From contig JAJEJA010000073.1 in NCBI GenBank assembly GCA_022828145.1, positions 62,001 through 126,000 on the forward strand: 64,000 nt of DNA, in the 5' to 3' direction. The notes below the pieces were generated by a model that saw only the letters and a program-made list of their open reading frames with translations, made no database searches and had not been told where the DNA came from. Source of the DNA: Candidatus Poribacteria bacterium (GTDB lineage Bacteria; Poribacteria; WGA-4E; WGA-3G). The position numbers and the translations under genes are program-made. Of the stretch, positions 39,535 through 50,260 are shown one piece after another (the stretch's first letter is position 1; each line of letters starts with the position of its first letter).

Positions 39535-41322
39535 ATGTCTGAAGTTAATCCGTCACCAGAGTATTTAGAACGGCTTCGCCATTCTACTGCACATATCATG
39601 GCTTATGCCGTACAACAACTGTTCCCTAACGGAGAACACACAGTAAAATTAGCAATCGGACCGCCAATCGAAAATGAGTTCTATTACGATATGGAGGTAC
39701 CACGCCCAATTACACCAGATGACTTCCCTGAAATAGAGAAGCACATGAAAGCGATGATAAAAAGTAATGTGCCTTTTGAACAGGAAACATGGACTTTTGA
39801 TGCAGCACGAACATGGTTTGCTGAACGCAATCAGACATTCAAACTGGAACTGATTGATGGTATATCCGACAAAGATGTCAGTGCATCAGATGAGGGTGTG
39901 GCTGAAGAGGGTGTTTCTATTTACCACAACGGTGATTTCACCGATCTGTGCAAGGGACCACACATAGATAAGACAGGCGAATGCCGACACTTCAAACTAT
40001 TACGGGTCTCTGGTGCATACTGGAGAGGTGATAGTAACAGAGAACAGCTTCAAAGGATTTATGGAACAGCGTGGAGTACAAGAGAAGACCTAAGAACCTA
40101 TTTGAGACAAAGAGAGGAGGCAGCAAAGCGCGACCATAGAAAACTCGGACGCGAATTGGAACTCTTCCAGATGCATCCAGAATCACCAGGCAGTGTATTC
40201 TGGTTACCTAAAGGGGCATTCATATACAATCACTTATCCGAAAAAGTTCGAAAACTGAATCTTGATGAAGGGTATCATGAGGTGCGGACACCGCTGATTT
40301 ACGATAGCAGTCTCTGGCAGACTTCTGGACATTGGGAACACTTCAAAGAGGATATGTTCCTTATTGATAATGAAGACGGTGAACCGACATGTGCGCTCAA
40401 ACCGATGAACTGTCCAGCACACATGCTGATATACAAGAGCAAACGTCACAGCTATAGGGATTTACCGTATCGTATTCATGATCAAGGTGTGTTACATCGC
40501 AATGAAGCAACCGGAACGTTAAGCGGTCTGTCGCGTGTTCGTCAGTTATGCCAAGATGATGCACACAACTTTGTCACTGAAGACCAGATCGCTGAAGAGT
40601 ACGAACGGATTCTTGGGTTATTTGAACGTATCTATGGAACTTTTGATCTGCCATTTCGGTGTGATTTCAGCACACGCAATCCGGACAAATATATGGGTGA
40701 CATTGAAGTTTGGAACCGCGCTGAAGACATACTTGAATCTGTCTTAAAAAACAATCAGATTGATTACACAGTTGACCCGGGTGAAGCGGCATTCTACGGA
40801 CCTAAGCTCGATTTCCAAATAAGAGATTCACTCAACCGTGATGTTCAATGTGCTACAGTGCAACTCGATTTTCAACTACCAGAAAGATTTGACTTGATCT
40901 ATATCGCACCGGATGGTTCTGAAAAGAGACCTGTCGTAATCCATCGTGCAATTTGTGGTAGTTTTGAAAGATTCATAGCAATGCTGATAGAACACTATGC
41001 AGGTGCATTTCCTATGTGGTTGTCGCCTATTCAATGTGTTGTGATGACAATCAGCCAAAAATTCGTTGACTATGCTACTGAAGTCCAGAATCTTTTGCTA
41101 AAGCTGAACTGTCGTGTGGTTTTAGATAATAGTGATGATAAAATAGGTGCAAAAATACGCCAAGCGCGTCTGCAACGTGTGCCGTATATGTTAATCATCG
41201 GTGAACGTGAACGCGATAATAGAACTGTCAGCGTCAGAAGCCGTGAAGAAGGTGATATCGGTGCAATGACGCTTGATAGTTTCACTGAAAAAATAAGAGA
41301 TGAAATTGATATTGATTTTTAA
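39535..41322 (+). CDS. thrS: Threonyl-tRNA synthetase lacking the N-terminal TGS domain
   Basis: Editing motif HSTAH; DLCKGPHI; LKPMNCPAHMLIYKS; C-terminal anticodon-binding region; begins directly at the editing domain. Confidence 0.95.
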   Translation: MSEVNPSPEYLERLRHSTAHIMAYAVQQLFPNGEHTVKLAIGPPIENEFYYDMEVPRPITPDDFPEIEKHMKAMIKSNVPFEQETWTFDAARTWFAERNQTFKLELIDGISDKDVSASDEGVAEEGVSIYHNGDFTDLCKGPHIDKTGECRHFKLLRVSGAYWRGDSNREQLQRIYGTAWSTREDLRTYLRQREEAAKRDHRKLGRELELFQMHPESPGSVFWLPKGAFIYNHLSEKVRKLNLDEGYHEVRTPLIYDSSLWQTSGHWEHFKEDMFLIDNEDGEPTCALKPMNCPAHMLIYKSKRHSYRDLPYRIHDQGVLHRNEATGTLSGLSRVRQLCQDDAHNFVTEDQIAEEYERILGLFERIYGTFDLPFRCDFSTRNPDKYMGDIEVWNRAEDILESVLKNNQIDYTVDPGEAAFYGPKLDFQIRDSLNRDVQCATVQLDFQLPERFDLIYIAPDGSEKRPVVIHRAICGSFERFIAMLIEHYAGAFPMWLSPIQCVVMTISQKFVDYATEVQNLLLKLNCRVVLDNSDDKIGAKIRQARLQRVPYMLIIGERERDNRTVSVRSREEGDIGAMTLDSFTEKIRDEIDIDF

Positions 41323-41416
41323 AGTTTAGTTGTTGATATGAGTCTATCTATCAATCTCCGATGGGTGTAGATTCATGCTAATAGTATCTAAAGAAGAAAA
41401 CAAAGGAGTTAAACAA

Positions 41417-42019
41417 ATGAAAAAAGTATTGTCATGCCTTATGTTAATCGGAATTATTGTTGTCAGTGGATGCGGTCCTACGACACAGGTTACACGGCTT
41501 GATAGCGATACAACGGTTGACTTGTCCGGCAAATGGAATGATACAGATTCCCGTATGGTTGCTGATCAGATGATTGATGACTGTTTGACACATATCTGGA
41601 TTAATAATCACAATCAAGAGAAGGGTGCGAAACCTGCTGTTATTGTCGGTTTTGTTCGAAATAAGAGCAATGAACATATTGCGACTCAGACCTTCATTAG
41701 TGATATTGAAAGAGCGTTCATCAATTCTGGGAAAGTGCGTCCAGTAGAAGGCAAGGATGTACGGGATGAAATCCGGGCAGAACGCGCGGATCAGAGTGAA
41801 AACGCAGCAATTGAAACCATCAAACGCATGGGACGTGAACTCGGTGCCGATTATATGTTGTATGGTCAAATCAATACCATTGAAGATCGCGAAGGTGGAC
41901 GTCAGATTATGTTCTACCAAACTGACCTGACATTGTCGAATATTGAGAGCCTTGAAAAGGTCTGGATCGGTACAAAAAAAATCAAAAAATTCATCGGAAG
42001 AAAGAAGCTCAAACTGTAG
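41417..42019 (+). CDS. LpoB-like penicillin-binding-protein-activator family lipoprotein
   Basis: Lipobox VVSGC; TTVDLSGKWNDTDSRMVADQMIDDCL ... GADYMLYGQINTIEDREGGR. RBS AAGGAG before ATG 41417. Confidence 0.78.
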   Translation: MKKVLSCLMLIGIIVVSGCGPTTQVTRLDSDTTVDLSGKWNDTDSRMVADQMIDDCLTHIWINNHNQEKGAKPAVIVGFVRNKSNEHIATQTFISDIERAFINSGKVRPVEGKDVRDEIRAERADQSENAAIETIKRMGRELGADYMLYGQINTIEDREGGRQIMFYQTDLTLSNIESLEKVWIGTKKIKKFIGRKKLKL

Positions 42020-42025
42020 TTAAAA

Positions 42026-42099
42026 GTAGTAGGCACACGCCGTGTGCCGTAACCCAAACGATGCAAAGTAGTAGGCACACGCCGTGTGCCTACTACTTT
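42026..42099. repeat. GTAGTAGGCACACGCCGTGTGCC palindromic repeat pair
   Basis: 42065-42099 is a perfect 17-bp inverted repeat with 1-nt centre (AAAGTAGTAGGCACACG C CGTGTGCCTACTACTTT); partial copy at 42026-42050. Confidence 0.85.
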
Positions 42100-42109
42100 A
42101 TCAGATTAA

Positions 42110-43468
42110 TTGCTTATGACTAAACTTTTACCTTTTCTGCTTTTTGTGCCAATCCTGTTCGGATGTGCAGCATATAATTTTGAAAAAGTCGAAATGAACC
42201 TGAACGCGGGCAAATCACAAGAAGCATATCAATATCTAAAAAAGAATGAACCTAAAAAACCAGATATTCCACACAAGTTTGAATTGGGATTGATAGCACA
42301 CTATGCCGACCTATTCCCAGAAAGTAGTAAAGCATTTGAACAAGCAGAGATGATAGCTGAGGACCGCTTTACAAAGAGCATAACAAAAGAAGGACTCTCG
42401 CTTTTTACATCAGATAAGCTGCGACCTTATACGGGTTCAAAATATGAGAGACTCATCGCACATTACTATCACGCATTAAACTACATCTATCAGGACAAGA
42501 TTGACGATGCACTCGTAGAATGTCGTAGAGCAACAAACCTTATCAACTATTTTAAAGGTTCATCTGATGATTACGACTTCTTTGGTACAGGATTCATCGC
42601 CTATTTTTGTGCAATTTTATTTGAAACGGCAGGTGAAGTAAACGATGCATTCATCTCATATAGACAGGCTGAACAGTACTACAAGAACGCAGCAGAGAGA
42701 ACAAGTATTTCTGTACCTGAAGATATTGGACATTCACTTGTACGGATTTCACGGAGACTGAGTTTTACGGATGAATATGAACACTATAAGCGAGTATATG
42801 GTGAGCCTCCCGCACAGGAAGAAAACCATGGTGAATTGATTCTCTTCTATGAAACAGGATATGTTCCAAAGAAAAAACAACAATCCTTAACATTCCCCAT
42901 TCTCAAAACTGATAAATTTGGGGAGGATGATGATGAAGAGACAATCACGTTTGCGCGTACTTTGCGAACACGGGAAGGGATGGTCGTTGAAGAAGTTAAG
43001 CTTGAATACCTATTGCGAATTGCAGTTCCGACAATTCGTTCAAAACGACCCTATCTCCAGGGAATCCAGGTATCTGTTGGTAATAAGACTACCGATGGTG
43101 TCTTAGTTGAGGACATTGAGAGGAATGCTATAGAGACATTCAATGATAATAGACCTATAATACTACTCCGAACTTTGATACGCGGTCTGTTAAAATACTT
43201 GACATTTAAACAAGCCGATAAGAAGAACCCAATTGTTGGATCAATCGTGAATCTCGCTGGCGCGATTACAGAAAGTGCCGATACACGATCATGGCAATCT
43301 CTACCCAATCAGATCTATATGGTGCGGGTGCAACTCCCCGAAGGCACACACCGGCTAAGACTATCATTCCTGAATCCTGATGGACATATCGGTAACAACA
43401 GATCTGTCAGTGGTGTCGTTATTAAAGCAAATCAGATCACACTACTAAATTTCCGGACTTATGAATAA
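42110..43468 (+). CDS. TPR-like lipoprotein, COG3014-like
   Basis: Lipobox LFGC; helical repeat-like N-terminal half; LPEGTHRLRLSFLNPDG C-terminus. Confidence 0.6.
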   Translation: MLMTKLLPFLLFVPILFGCAAYNFEKVEMNLNAGKSQEAYQYLKKNEPKKPDIPHKFELGLIAHYADLFPESSKAFEQAEMIAEDRFTKSITKEGLSLFTSDKLRPYTGSKYERLIAHYYHALNYIYQDKIDDALVECRRATNLINYFKGSSDDYDFFGTGFIAYFCAILFETAGEVNDAFISYRQAEQYYKNAAERTSISVPEDIGHSLVRISRRLSFTDEYEHYKRVYGEPPAQEENHGELILFYETGYVPKKKQQSLTFPILKTDKFGEDDDEETITFARTLRTREGMVVEEVKLEYLLRIAVPTIRSKRPYLQGIQVSVGNKTTDGVLVEDIERNAIETFNDNRPIILLRTLIRGLLKYLTFKQADKKNPIVGSIVNLAGAITESADTRSWQSLPNQIYMVRVQLPEGTHRLRLSFLNPDGHIGNNRSVSGVVIKANQITLLNFRTYE

Positions 43469-43496
43469 AAACATAAGGGGCTGGTGAATATAAGAT

Positions 43497-44657
43497 ATGA
43501 AACGAATCTACCTTGATTACAATGCCACAACGCCTCTCAGACCGGAAGTCAGAGACGCAATGATGCCATATCTAATGGAATCTTTCGGAAATGGTTCCAG
43601 CATACACGCCTATGGACGAGAAGCACGCAACGCAATTGATACTGCAAGAGAACAGGTCGCAGAACTTATCGGAGCAAAAAGTCCAAGCGAAATTGTGTTC
43701 ACTGGAAGCGGAACTGAAGCTGATAATCATGCGATCAAAGGACTAACCGAACTTCAAAAAAGTCGGGGTGAGGGAAACCACATCATCACTTCATCCGTTG
43801 AACACCACGCAGTATTGCATACATGTCAATATCTGGAACAGCGCGGTTTCGACGTTACCTATCTACCTGTAGATAGGTACGGGCGTATCCGGACAGAGCA
43901 ACTCCGTTCTGCCATTCGGGAAACGACAATCCTCATAACTATTATGCATGTCAATAATGAAAACGGCACCATTCAACCATTAGAGGATATTTGTGAGATT
44001 GCACAGGAACAAGAGATACCTGTTCATACGGATGCTATTCAATCTGTAGGAAAACTAAATGTCAATGCTCAGGAGCTTGGTGTAAATCTGCTCTCTCTTT
44101 CTGGACATAAGATTTATGCACCAAAGGGTATCGGAGTCCTATATATACGTAGGGGATCTCGTCTGGCTAACCTTGTTCATGGCGGATCGCATGAACGAAA
44201 TAGACGTGCTGGATCCGAAAATGTTCCCGCGATAGTTGGTCTGGGTATCGCCGCTGAACTTGCTAAACAAGATCGTGAAACGTATTCACAGTATCTAACC
44301 AAATTAACAGATAGACTACGAGATGGACTAAATGCAAACATTGAAAGACTCCACTATAACGGTCATCCAGACTACTGTGCACCGGGTACATTGAATGTTT
44401 CCTTTGAATCTGTTGAAGGTGAAAGTCTAATCTTACGTTTAGATATGGAGGGTATCTGTGTCTCCACAGGTTCTGCTTGTACATCAGGATCGATGGAACC
44501 GTCCCATGTTCTTGCAGCACTTGGTCTTCCGCCACGGTTAGCACAAGGAACAGTCCGTTTCTCACTGGGAAGAAACACGACGGAAGCAGAAATAGATACA
44601 GTGATCGAAAAACTACCGAAAGTAATTAAGCAGATGCGCGCTCTGTATAGAGGATAG
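43497..44657 (+). CDS. Cysteine desulfurase (NifS/IscS type)
   Basis: YLDYNATTPLRPEVRDAM; SGHKIYAPKGIGVLYIRRG; VSTGSACTSGSMEPSHVL. Confidence 0.94.
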   Translation: MKRIYLDYNATTPLRPEVRDAMMPYLMESFGNGSSIHAYGREARNAIDTAREQVAELIGAKSPSEIVFTGSGTEADNHAIKGLTELQKSRGEGNHIITSSVEHHAVLHTCQYLEQRGFDVTYLPVDRYGRIRTEQLRSAIRETTILITIMHVNNENGTIQPLEDICEIAQEQEIPVHTDAIQSVGKLNVNAQELGVNLLSLSGHKIYAPKGIGVLYIRRGSRLANLVHGGSHERNRRAGSENVPAIVGLGIAAELAKQDRETYSQYLTKLTDRLRDGLNANIERLHYNGHPDYCAPGTLNVSFESVEGESLILRLDMEGICVSTGSACTSGSMEPSHVLAALGLPPRLAQGTVRFSLGRNTTEAEIDTVIEKLPKVIKQMRALYRG

Positions 44658-44689
44658 ATTATTCTTGCTTTCATAAAGGTGCTTTAATC

Positions 44690-45949
44690 CTAACTCCAGA
44701 GACGATCATGAGAACGTTCAGAATCCCATTCAGTCGTCGGTAAGAAATACCCCGTTTCATCCGAACGCAGATGCTCTCTGATGACTTCTTCGTTCAGTTC
44801 AATGCCTAATCCGGGTGCTTCGGGAACAGCAATGTATCCATCTTGGATAATAGGATTTGGCAATCCTGTCACCATGTCATCCCACCAAGGATTATCTACA
44901 GAATGATTCTCTAAAACCAGAAAGTTAGATGTCGCTGCTGCACAGTGAACACTCGCCATAGCGCAAACGGGTGTACCTGCCATGTGAAGTGCCATCGCAA
45001 TACCGTGTTCCTCTGCTAAATCCCCAACCTTCTTCGTCTCCAAAATACCACCTGAAGTTGCTATATCTGGATGACATATTGCTATTGCCCTATTCTCAAA
45101 CAGCGGCATGAAATCCTCTTTGCAATAGATGTCTTCACCCGTACAAATTGGTGTAGCACAAGAATTTGAAAGACGCACATACTGATCGGTATACTGCCAC
45201 GGCACCATATCCTCTAACCACGCAAGGTTGTACTTTTCCAGTGACCGAGCAAGTCGTATACAATCCTCTATGCCAATATGACCGAAGTGATCCACCGCCA
45301 AAGGAATCTCATACCCAATTATGTTTCTGACAGTTTCAACATAATCACATAATATACCTATCCCTTTTTCGGTGAGTCGGATACCTGTAAACGGATGCAT
45401 TAAATTGTGCGTATTTAGATTACCTTCAGGAGCGGAGATGGTGCCTTCTATCCCACGAAGCAATCCTACACCCACATCCATCTTGAGGAAAGTAAACCCT
45501 CTGTCTATACGTGACTGAAGTTTCTTACCCATTTCTTCTGCATCTTTGAGTGATGGGGTATCACTATAGCAACGGATCCTGTCTCTGAATTTGCCTCCAG
45601 CAAGTTGATAACCAGGCACACCGTAAGCCTTTCCTGCTAAGTCCATCAATGCCATTTCAATGCCGCTTATGCCACCACCTTGTCTCCCATGATGTCCAAA
45701 CTGCTTTATCTTACGAAACACTTTGTCAACATTACACGGGTTTTCACCGATAAGACGAGATTTGAGCATCAATGCATAAGTTGGACTACCACCATCACGT
45801 ACCTCCCCAAGTCCATAGATATCCTGATTCGTATACAGTTTGAGGATAGGACCACCAACTTGAGTCCGAACAATACGCATGTCGGTAATCTTGAGTTCTG
45901 AAGGATGAGAAGAGGCTCTCACGTATGATAAAATCTTTTCAGTTTCCAT
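44690..45949 (-). CDS. Mandelate racemase/muconate lactonizing enzyme family protein
   Basis: GGGISGIEMALMDLAGKAYGVPGYQLAGGKFRDRI; AVDHFGHIG; LEDMVPW; TGEDIY. Confidence 0.9.
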   Translation of the reverse strand: METEKILSYVRASSHPSELKITDMRIVRTQVGGPILKLYTNQDIYGLGEVRDGGSPTYALMLKSRLIGENPCNVDKVFRKIKQFGHHGRQGGGISGIEMALMDLAGKAYGVPGYQLAGGKFRDRIRCYSDTPSLKDAEEMGKKLQSRIDRGFTFLKMDVGVGLLRGIEGTISAPEGNLNTHNLMHPFTGIRLTEKGIGILCDYVETVRNIIGYEIPLAVDHFGHIGIEDCIRLARSLEKYNLAWLEDMVPWQYTDQYVRLSNSCATPICTGEDIYCKEDFMPLFENRAIAICHPDIATSGGILETKKVGDLAEEHGIAMALHMAGTPVCAMASVHCAAATSNFLVLENHSVDNPWWDDMVTGLPNPIIQDGYIAVPEAPGLGIELNEEVIREHLRSDETGYFLPTTEWDSERSHDRLWS

Positions 45950-46750
45950 TTAATGTCCCAAATATTTAATCAGTTTCAATACGTTATCTAATAGCGATAA
46001 GTGCAAATTCACACGGTTATGAATATTCCAGTTAGTTGGTGTTTCAAAGATGAACACATGGGGACTGTGGTAATACAGCAGATGAGGTGTTAACCCCTGT
46101 GTCCCCCAAGACTTCTGAACTTTGTAGAAACCTTCAGAGATCTGAATTGAATCGTCCTCCGGTTCTTCATTTGCGATAGGACCGAGGTGTTGGACAGCCT
46201 TAACGAGTTTTGGACCGAGATACTTTTCATCTCGATTTCCTTCATATAGGTAGAATCCATCTGCATCATAATCTTCATGAAAGTCTATTGCTAACGAAAA
46301 ATGCTTATGTTCTAATGCACTCTTAATAATGTTAGATTCTTGGATATTGTCATCTTCAAATGAGCGATTTATATCAATACCTTCGCGATTTTCACGAGTA
46401 TTATGAATATACCCGTAAGGGTTAATACAAGGAATCACGTCAAAACTAAATTTCTGAAGTAGCGAACTGTTGTCTCGTTCTAAGAACTGTAATGCAGCTT
46501 CTACTCCCGCCGGTTCATCTCCATGTAATCCGGCAGTGATTAAAATACTTTTATGTGAATCTGAAATTGAATTAATTCGGACTTGAAAAATAGGATAGTC
46601 GTGTACTCTTCCAATTTCGATTAATGGTAAATCGATTGCCATCAATCTCTGAATGATTTCTGAATAATTTCGCAATATGTTTCCTTTTCCAACTGACATC
46701 ATAATGATACTATCATTGAGATGTCTTCCATTTAGCAAAGTCCTTCTCAA
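45950..46750 (-). CDS. M14/succinylglutamate-desuccinylase-like carboxypeptidase
   Basis: ILITAGLHGDEPAGVEAALQFL; DINRSF; AIDFHEDYDADGFYLYE. Confidence 0.82.
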   Translation of the reverse strand: MRRTLLNGRHLNDSIIMMSVGKGNILRNYSEIIQRLMAIDLPLIEIGRVHDYPIFQVRINSISDSHKSILITAGLHGDEPAGVEAALQFLERDNSSLLQKFSFDVIPCINPYGYIHNTRENREGIDINRSFEDDNIQESNIIKSALEHKHFSLAIDFHEDYDADGFYLYEGNRDEKYLGPKLVKAVQHLGPIANEEPEDDSIQISEGFYKVQKSWGTQGLTPHLLYYHSPHVFIFETPTNWNIHNRVNLHLSLLDNVLKLIKYLGH

Positions 46751-47516
46751 TTTCCTCAGACCATTTACGATCTATTTCACCAGGTGTATATATACCTTCG
46801 CGAAGCCGTTGGTGACCGAAACTATCACGTAGTTGTACCTCTTCGCCTCTTTCAACGACTTGTTGTGCAAGGTGTGGCGGAATAAAGATCACCCCACCGC
46901 GTCTCCCTAATACAACATCACCCGGTAAAACTGTCGCTTCACCGATGCGGATAGGGATATTGATACCGGTAAGCGTAACGTTTGCTATGCCAGTTGGATC
47001 GACACCCCTAACAAAGGTAGCAAAGTCAGGTAATTCATAGATTCCATCTAAGTCCCGGATTCCACCATCAATAACCATCCCTGTTCCTGTCTTTGCGAAG
47101 ATAGCGTTTCCTAAATTATCACCAGCAAATGTACCATCTTTGACCTTTCCAAACAGGTCTACGACGATGACATCATCTTGAACAAGGGTATCAATGACCC
47201 ATGAGTTCTGACCACCGACACGACCATCTTTTTCACCTTGTGCTGATACAGAATCGTTCAGATCAGGACGGATGGGAACAAACGCACACGTTACGGATCT
47301 ACCGACCAAGACTCTGTCAGGGTGCAAGTTCATCCAATCCCCAGCAAACTGAAATTTATAGCCATTACCGTTGAGAACACCCCATGCCTGTTCAATACTA
47401 ATATTTCTCATCCGATGAAGAATATCATCTGATACGCGCGGACGTCCATCAGGAAACCGTTCACCTTCCCAGTTATGCGTAATCGCAATAATGTTCTCTT
47501 TATGAGTCAGATGCAC
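46713..47516 (-). CDS. RraA family protein
   Basis: GGVIDGGIRDLDGI-like (GTGMVIDGGIRDLDGIYELPDFATFVRGVDPTG); VLPGDVVLGRRGGVIFIP. Confidence 0.87.
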   Translation of the reverse strand: MHLTHKENIIAITHNWEGERFPDGRPRVSDDILHRMRNISIEQAWGVLNGNGYKFQFAGDWMNLHPDRVLVGRSVTCAFVPIRPDLNDSVSAQGEKDGRVGGQNSWVIDTLVQDDVIVVDLFGKVKDGTFAGDNLGNAIFAKTGTGMVIDGGIRDLDGIYELPDFATFVRGVDPTGIANVTLTGINIPIRIGEATVLPGDVVLGRRGGVIFIPPHLAQQVVERGEEVQLRDSFGHQRLREGIYTPGEIDRKWSEEIEKDFAKWKTSQ

Positions 47517-47544
47517 TTTTTACCTTTCATTTATAATAGAGGAA

Positions 47545-48399
47545 CTACAGTCCAGCATTACGCCAGACTTGGTTTAGAGATTCAGCGGTAACTTTCGCAG
47601 CTTCCGCGGGTTCCATCTCGTTGACATGCTTGCTAAACGGTTCCGGTGTCACCGGACCATCATAACCAATCTCGGAAAGTATCTGGATCAGTTCTGTCAG
47701 AGGGATGACACCGGTTTCTGCTGGGAGACAGCGGATGTTATCAATCTGTTCATAAGGATCAATACCCGCAGGCGCATCGTTGATGTGTACATAGACAACA
47801 TCATCTGCTGAGAGTTTTCTTACGTCATCTATTGCGGAGCGGCACGTATACCAATGCCACGTATCAAAAAGCAGACCGACGTTTCCAGTACCTATTGCAG
47901 CTGCAAGGCCTAACATCGCATCCATAGAATAAGCGAATAGATGTTTTGCTGACTTGCGACTCGTTGCCGGACCGATAAATTCAAGTCCGATAGAATGACC
48001 GTGCGCCTTCAAGATTTCAGCAACAGACCTGAGCCGCTTTACAGAGAAGTCCCAGTTCTCTTGAAATGTCATATCATTTGAGGCAGGACCGACAACAGTG
48101 GTAGAACGGAAACAACCGAGTGCTGCAGCCAATTCAGCTCGCGCTGGTAGTTGCGCTAAACCTGCATAATAATCTGAATCCGATCCGCGCCAGTTAACAC
48201 CAAAACCCCATCCACCCATTTTGATTCCTGCTGCATGCCAAAGGTCTTTAACATAGTCAACAGAGTGTTCCTCAGCGAGTTGGTGTGCCTCACCTATATT
48301 CAAATCAAGTCCTTCATATCCAGCATTCTTGGCTAATGCTAAACCTTCCTTCATATCTGCTCGTATACCGATTGCACCTGTACTTAGGTTCTTAAACAT
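47545..48399 (-). CDS. Sugar phosphate isomerase/epimerase
   Basis: TIM-barrel type; GYEGLDLNIGE; VGLLFDTWHWYTC; YVHINDAPAGIDP. Confidence 0.88.
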   Translation of the reverse strand: MFKNLSTGAIGIRADMKEGLALAKNAGYEGLDLNIGEAHQLAEEHSVDYVKDLWHAAGIKMGGWGFGVNWRGSDSDYYAGLAQLPARAELAAALGCFRSTTVVGPASNDMTFQENWDFSVKRLRSVAEILKAHGHSIGLEFIGPATSRKSAKHLFAYSMDAMLGLAAAIGTGNVGLLFDTWHWYTCRSAIDDVRKLSADDVVYVHINDAPAGIDPYEQIDNIRCLPAETGVIPLTELIQILSEIGYDGPVTPEPFSKHVNEMEPAEAAKVTAESLNQVWRNAGL

Positions 48400-48452
48400 A
48401 ATACCTCACTCTCTTTTTTGCGAATTTTGAAATCATTTCAATCCCACTTCAT

Positions 48453-49154
48453 TTACTTCTCACCACGTACAACTTTTGCAGCGACTGCCCAGGGATACTC
48501 GTTGTCTTCTGCTTTGGCATCACGATATGTGGGTATCCATACCCAGCGTTCCTCCCCTGAGATGTTCGGATGGCTTGCGTGCAAGGTAAGATCGTGAAAA
48601 AAGACAGCACCCCCTGCCTCCAGTTCGGCAGTTATGGCAAGGTTCTCATCAACAGCATCTGGACGCAGCCTATTACCAAACCCGTGTCCATCGCTTGCAT
48701 CACCATCGTGGACGATCGCAGATTTATGTGAACCTGGAAATAACTTCAGGCAACCGTTCTCAACAGTAGCATCATCAAGCGCAACCCAGATCGAATACTT
48801 ATGTGTACCATGCCAATAGTGCCAGTCCTGATGCCACGGACTCGCAAATGTCGTAGAATCGCTCTTGAATACAACCTTATCGCTCAAGAATTCTATATTT
48901 GGCGATAGTATCCTTTCCAATATATCAAGAATCCGTTCATCACAGACAGCATTTTGGAAGACAGGACTACGGGTTGCTAAACCGACATGTACGCCGTTTC
49001 CAGTAACATGACCCGTCTCTTTCTTCACTGCTTTCAAGATATCAATACTTTCCGTTTTAAGCTCTTGAACTTCGTTGCGCGTAAAGAGATTCGGCACAAT
49101 TGCGAATCCAGTCTGGGAAAACGTCTCCTGTAACCTTGACAAATCAATAGCCAT
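48453..49154 (-). CDS. Phytanoyl-CoA dioxygenase family protein
   Basis: SPWHQDWHYWHGTHKYSIWVALDDATVENGCLKLFPGSH. Confidence 0.9.
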   Translation of the reverse strand: MAIDLSRLQETFSQTGFAIVPNLFTRNEVQELKTESIDILKAVKKETGHVTGNGVHVGLATRSPVFQNAVCDERILDILERILSPNIEFLSDKVVFKSDSTTFASPWHQDWHYWHGTHKYSIWVALDDATVENGCLKLFPGSHKSAIVHDGDASDGHGFGNRLRPDAVDENLAITAELEAGGAVFFHDLTLHASHPNISGEERWVWIPTYRDAKAEDNEYPWAVAAKVVRGEK

Positions 49155-49156
49155 AG

Positions 49157-50221
49157 TTATCCCGCCTTTATCTCTACCTCTCTTCCTGTCTCACCACTCT
49201 TTAACAACCCTTCCATCATCTGTTGTACGATCAATCCGTGTCGAAGTGGTGCTTTACATTCAACGCCATCTAAAATACATTCAATGAAGTGATCCGCGAT
49301 AGCATCCCACGCTTCGTTATACTTGCTCTTGGGTAATTTCAGGTCAACATCTTCAAACTCACCATCTTTATCCGTTCTATATGCTTTCAACGGACTCAAC
49401 GTTGCCCCTGCTTCTGTACCAAAAAGTTCAATCTGGAATTCATCGGGTTGATGTGACGCCCAAAAACTCTCAACTTGTAATCCTACACCATTCTCAAACG
49501 TGATGAAACCGCCAGCATAATCATCAGAATCGTATTTTGTATAGGTTGACTTCGGTGGTTTTGAACGGTTCCAATAGCCAAGTCCTCGCGGTCCAAACTT
49601 TGCACCCGCTGCACCTAATACTGCTATCGGTGTCGGCATACCCATGATCCACCAAACCGCATCAAGCACATGGACACCCATATCGCGGAAAGCACCACCA
49701 CCTTTCTGGATGAAACCGAGATTCCAAGCAGGAATACCACTGCGCCGAACACTACGGGCACGAGCATAGTAGATTTCACCGAAATAATCATCTCTCGTAA
49801 GACTACCAAGGTGTTGACAGGCACGACCGAAACGCGTTGACAACGACATCATATTTACAACACCCGCATCCGATGCCGCCTCAACCAGCTGTTGTGCAGC
49901 TTGCTCAGAATCCGCTAAAGGCTTTGTTACCATGACGTGTTTACCATTCTTTACTGCTTCAAGCGCGATGGGAACATGCCATTGATTCGGTGTACCAACG
50001 AAAACTGCATCAATATTGGTCGCCTGGCACATCTCCTTGTAATCCGTATAGAGTTTTTGTGTCCCGGGGAGATCATTTGCAAAACCTTTCATACGGTCTT
50101 CATCAAGGTCACAAAGCGCGACGACTTTACCTCTTGCATTGCGTGAAAGGGCAGAACCGTTAGGTCTACCGATCCCCATTCCAACGACTGCAACACGTAC
50201 TTGCTCATTCTTTGATGACAT
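49157..50221 (-). CDS. Gfo/Idh/MocA family oxidoreductase
   Basis: VRVAVVGMGIGRPNGSALS; EAVKNGKHVMVTKPLA; FRDMGVHVLDAVWWIMG. Confidence 0.92.
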   Translation of the reverse strand: MSSKNEQVRVAVVGMGIGRPNGSALSRNARGKVVALCDLDEDRMKGFANDLPGTQKLYTDYKEMCQATNIDAVFVGTPNQWHVPIALEAVKNGKHVMVTKPLADSEQAAQQLVEAASDAGVVNMMSLSTRFGRACQHLGSLTRDDYFGEIYYARARSVRRSGIPAWNLGFIQKGGGAFRDMGVHVLDAVWWIMGMPTPIAVLGAAGAKFGPRGLGYWNRSKPPKSTYTKYDSDDYAGGFITFENGVGLQVESFWASHQPDEFQIELFGTEAGATLSPLKAYRTDKDGEFEDVDLKLPKSKYNEAWDAIADHFIECILDGVECKAPLRHGLIVQQMMEGLLKSGETGREVEIKAG

Positions 50222-50260
50222 ATTATTTTACTTTCTCCATATTTTTGATGTTCACTTCCA

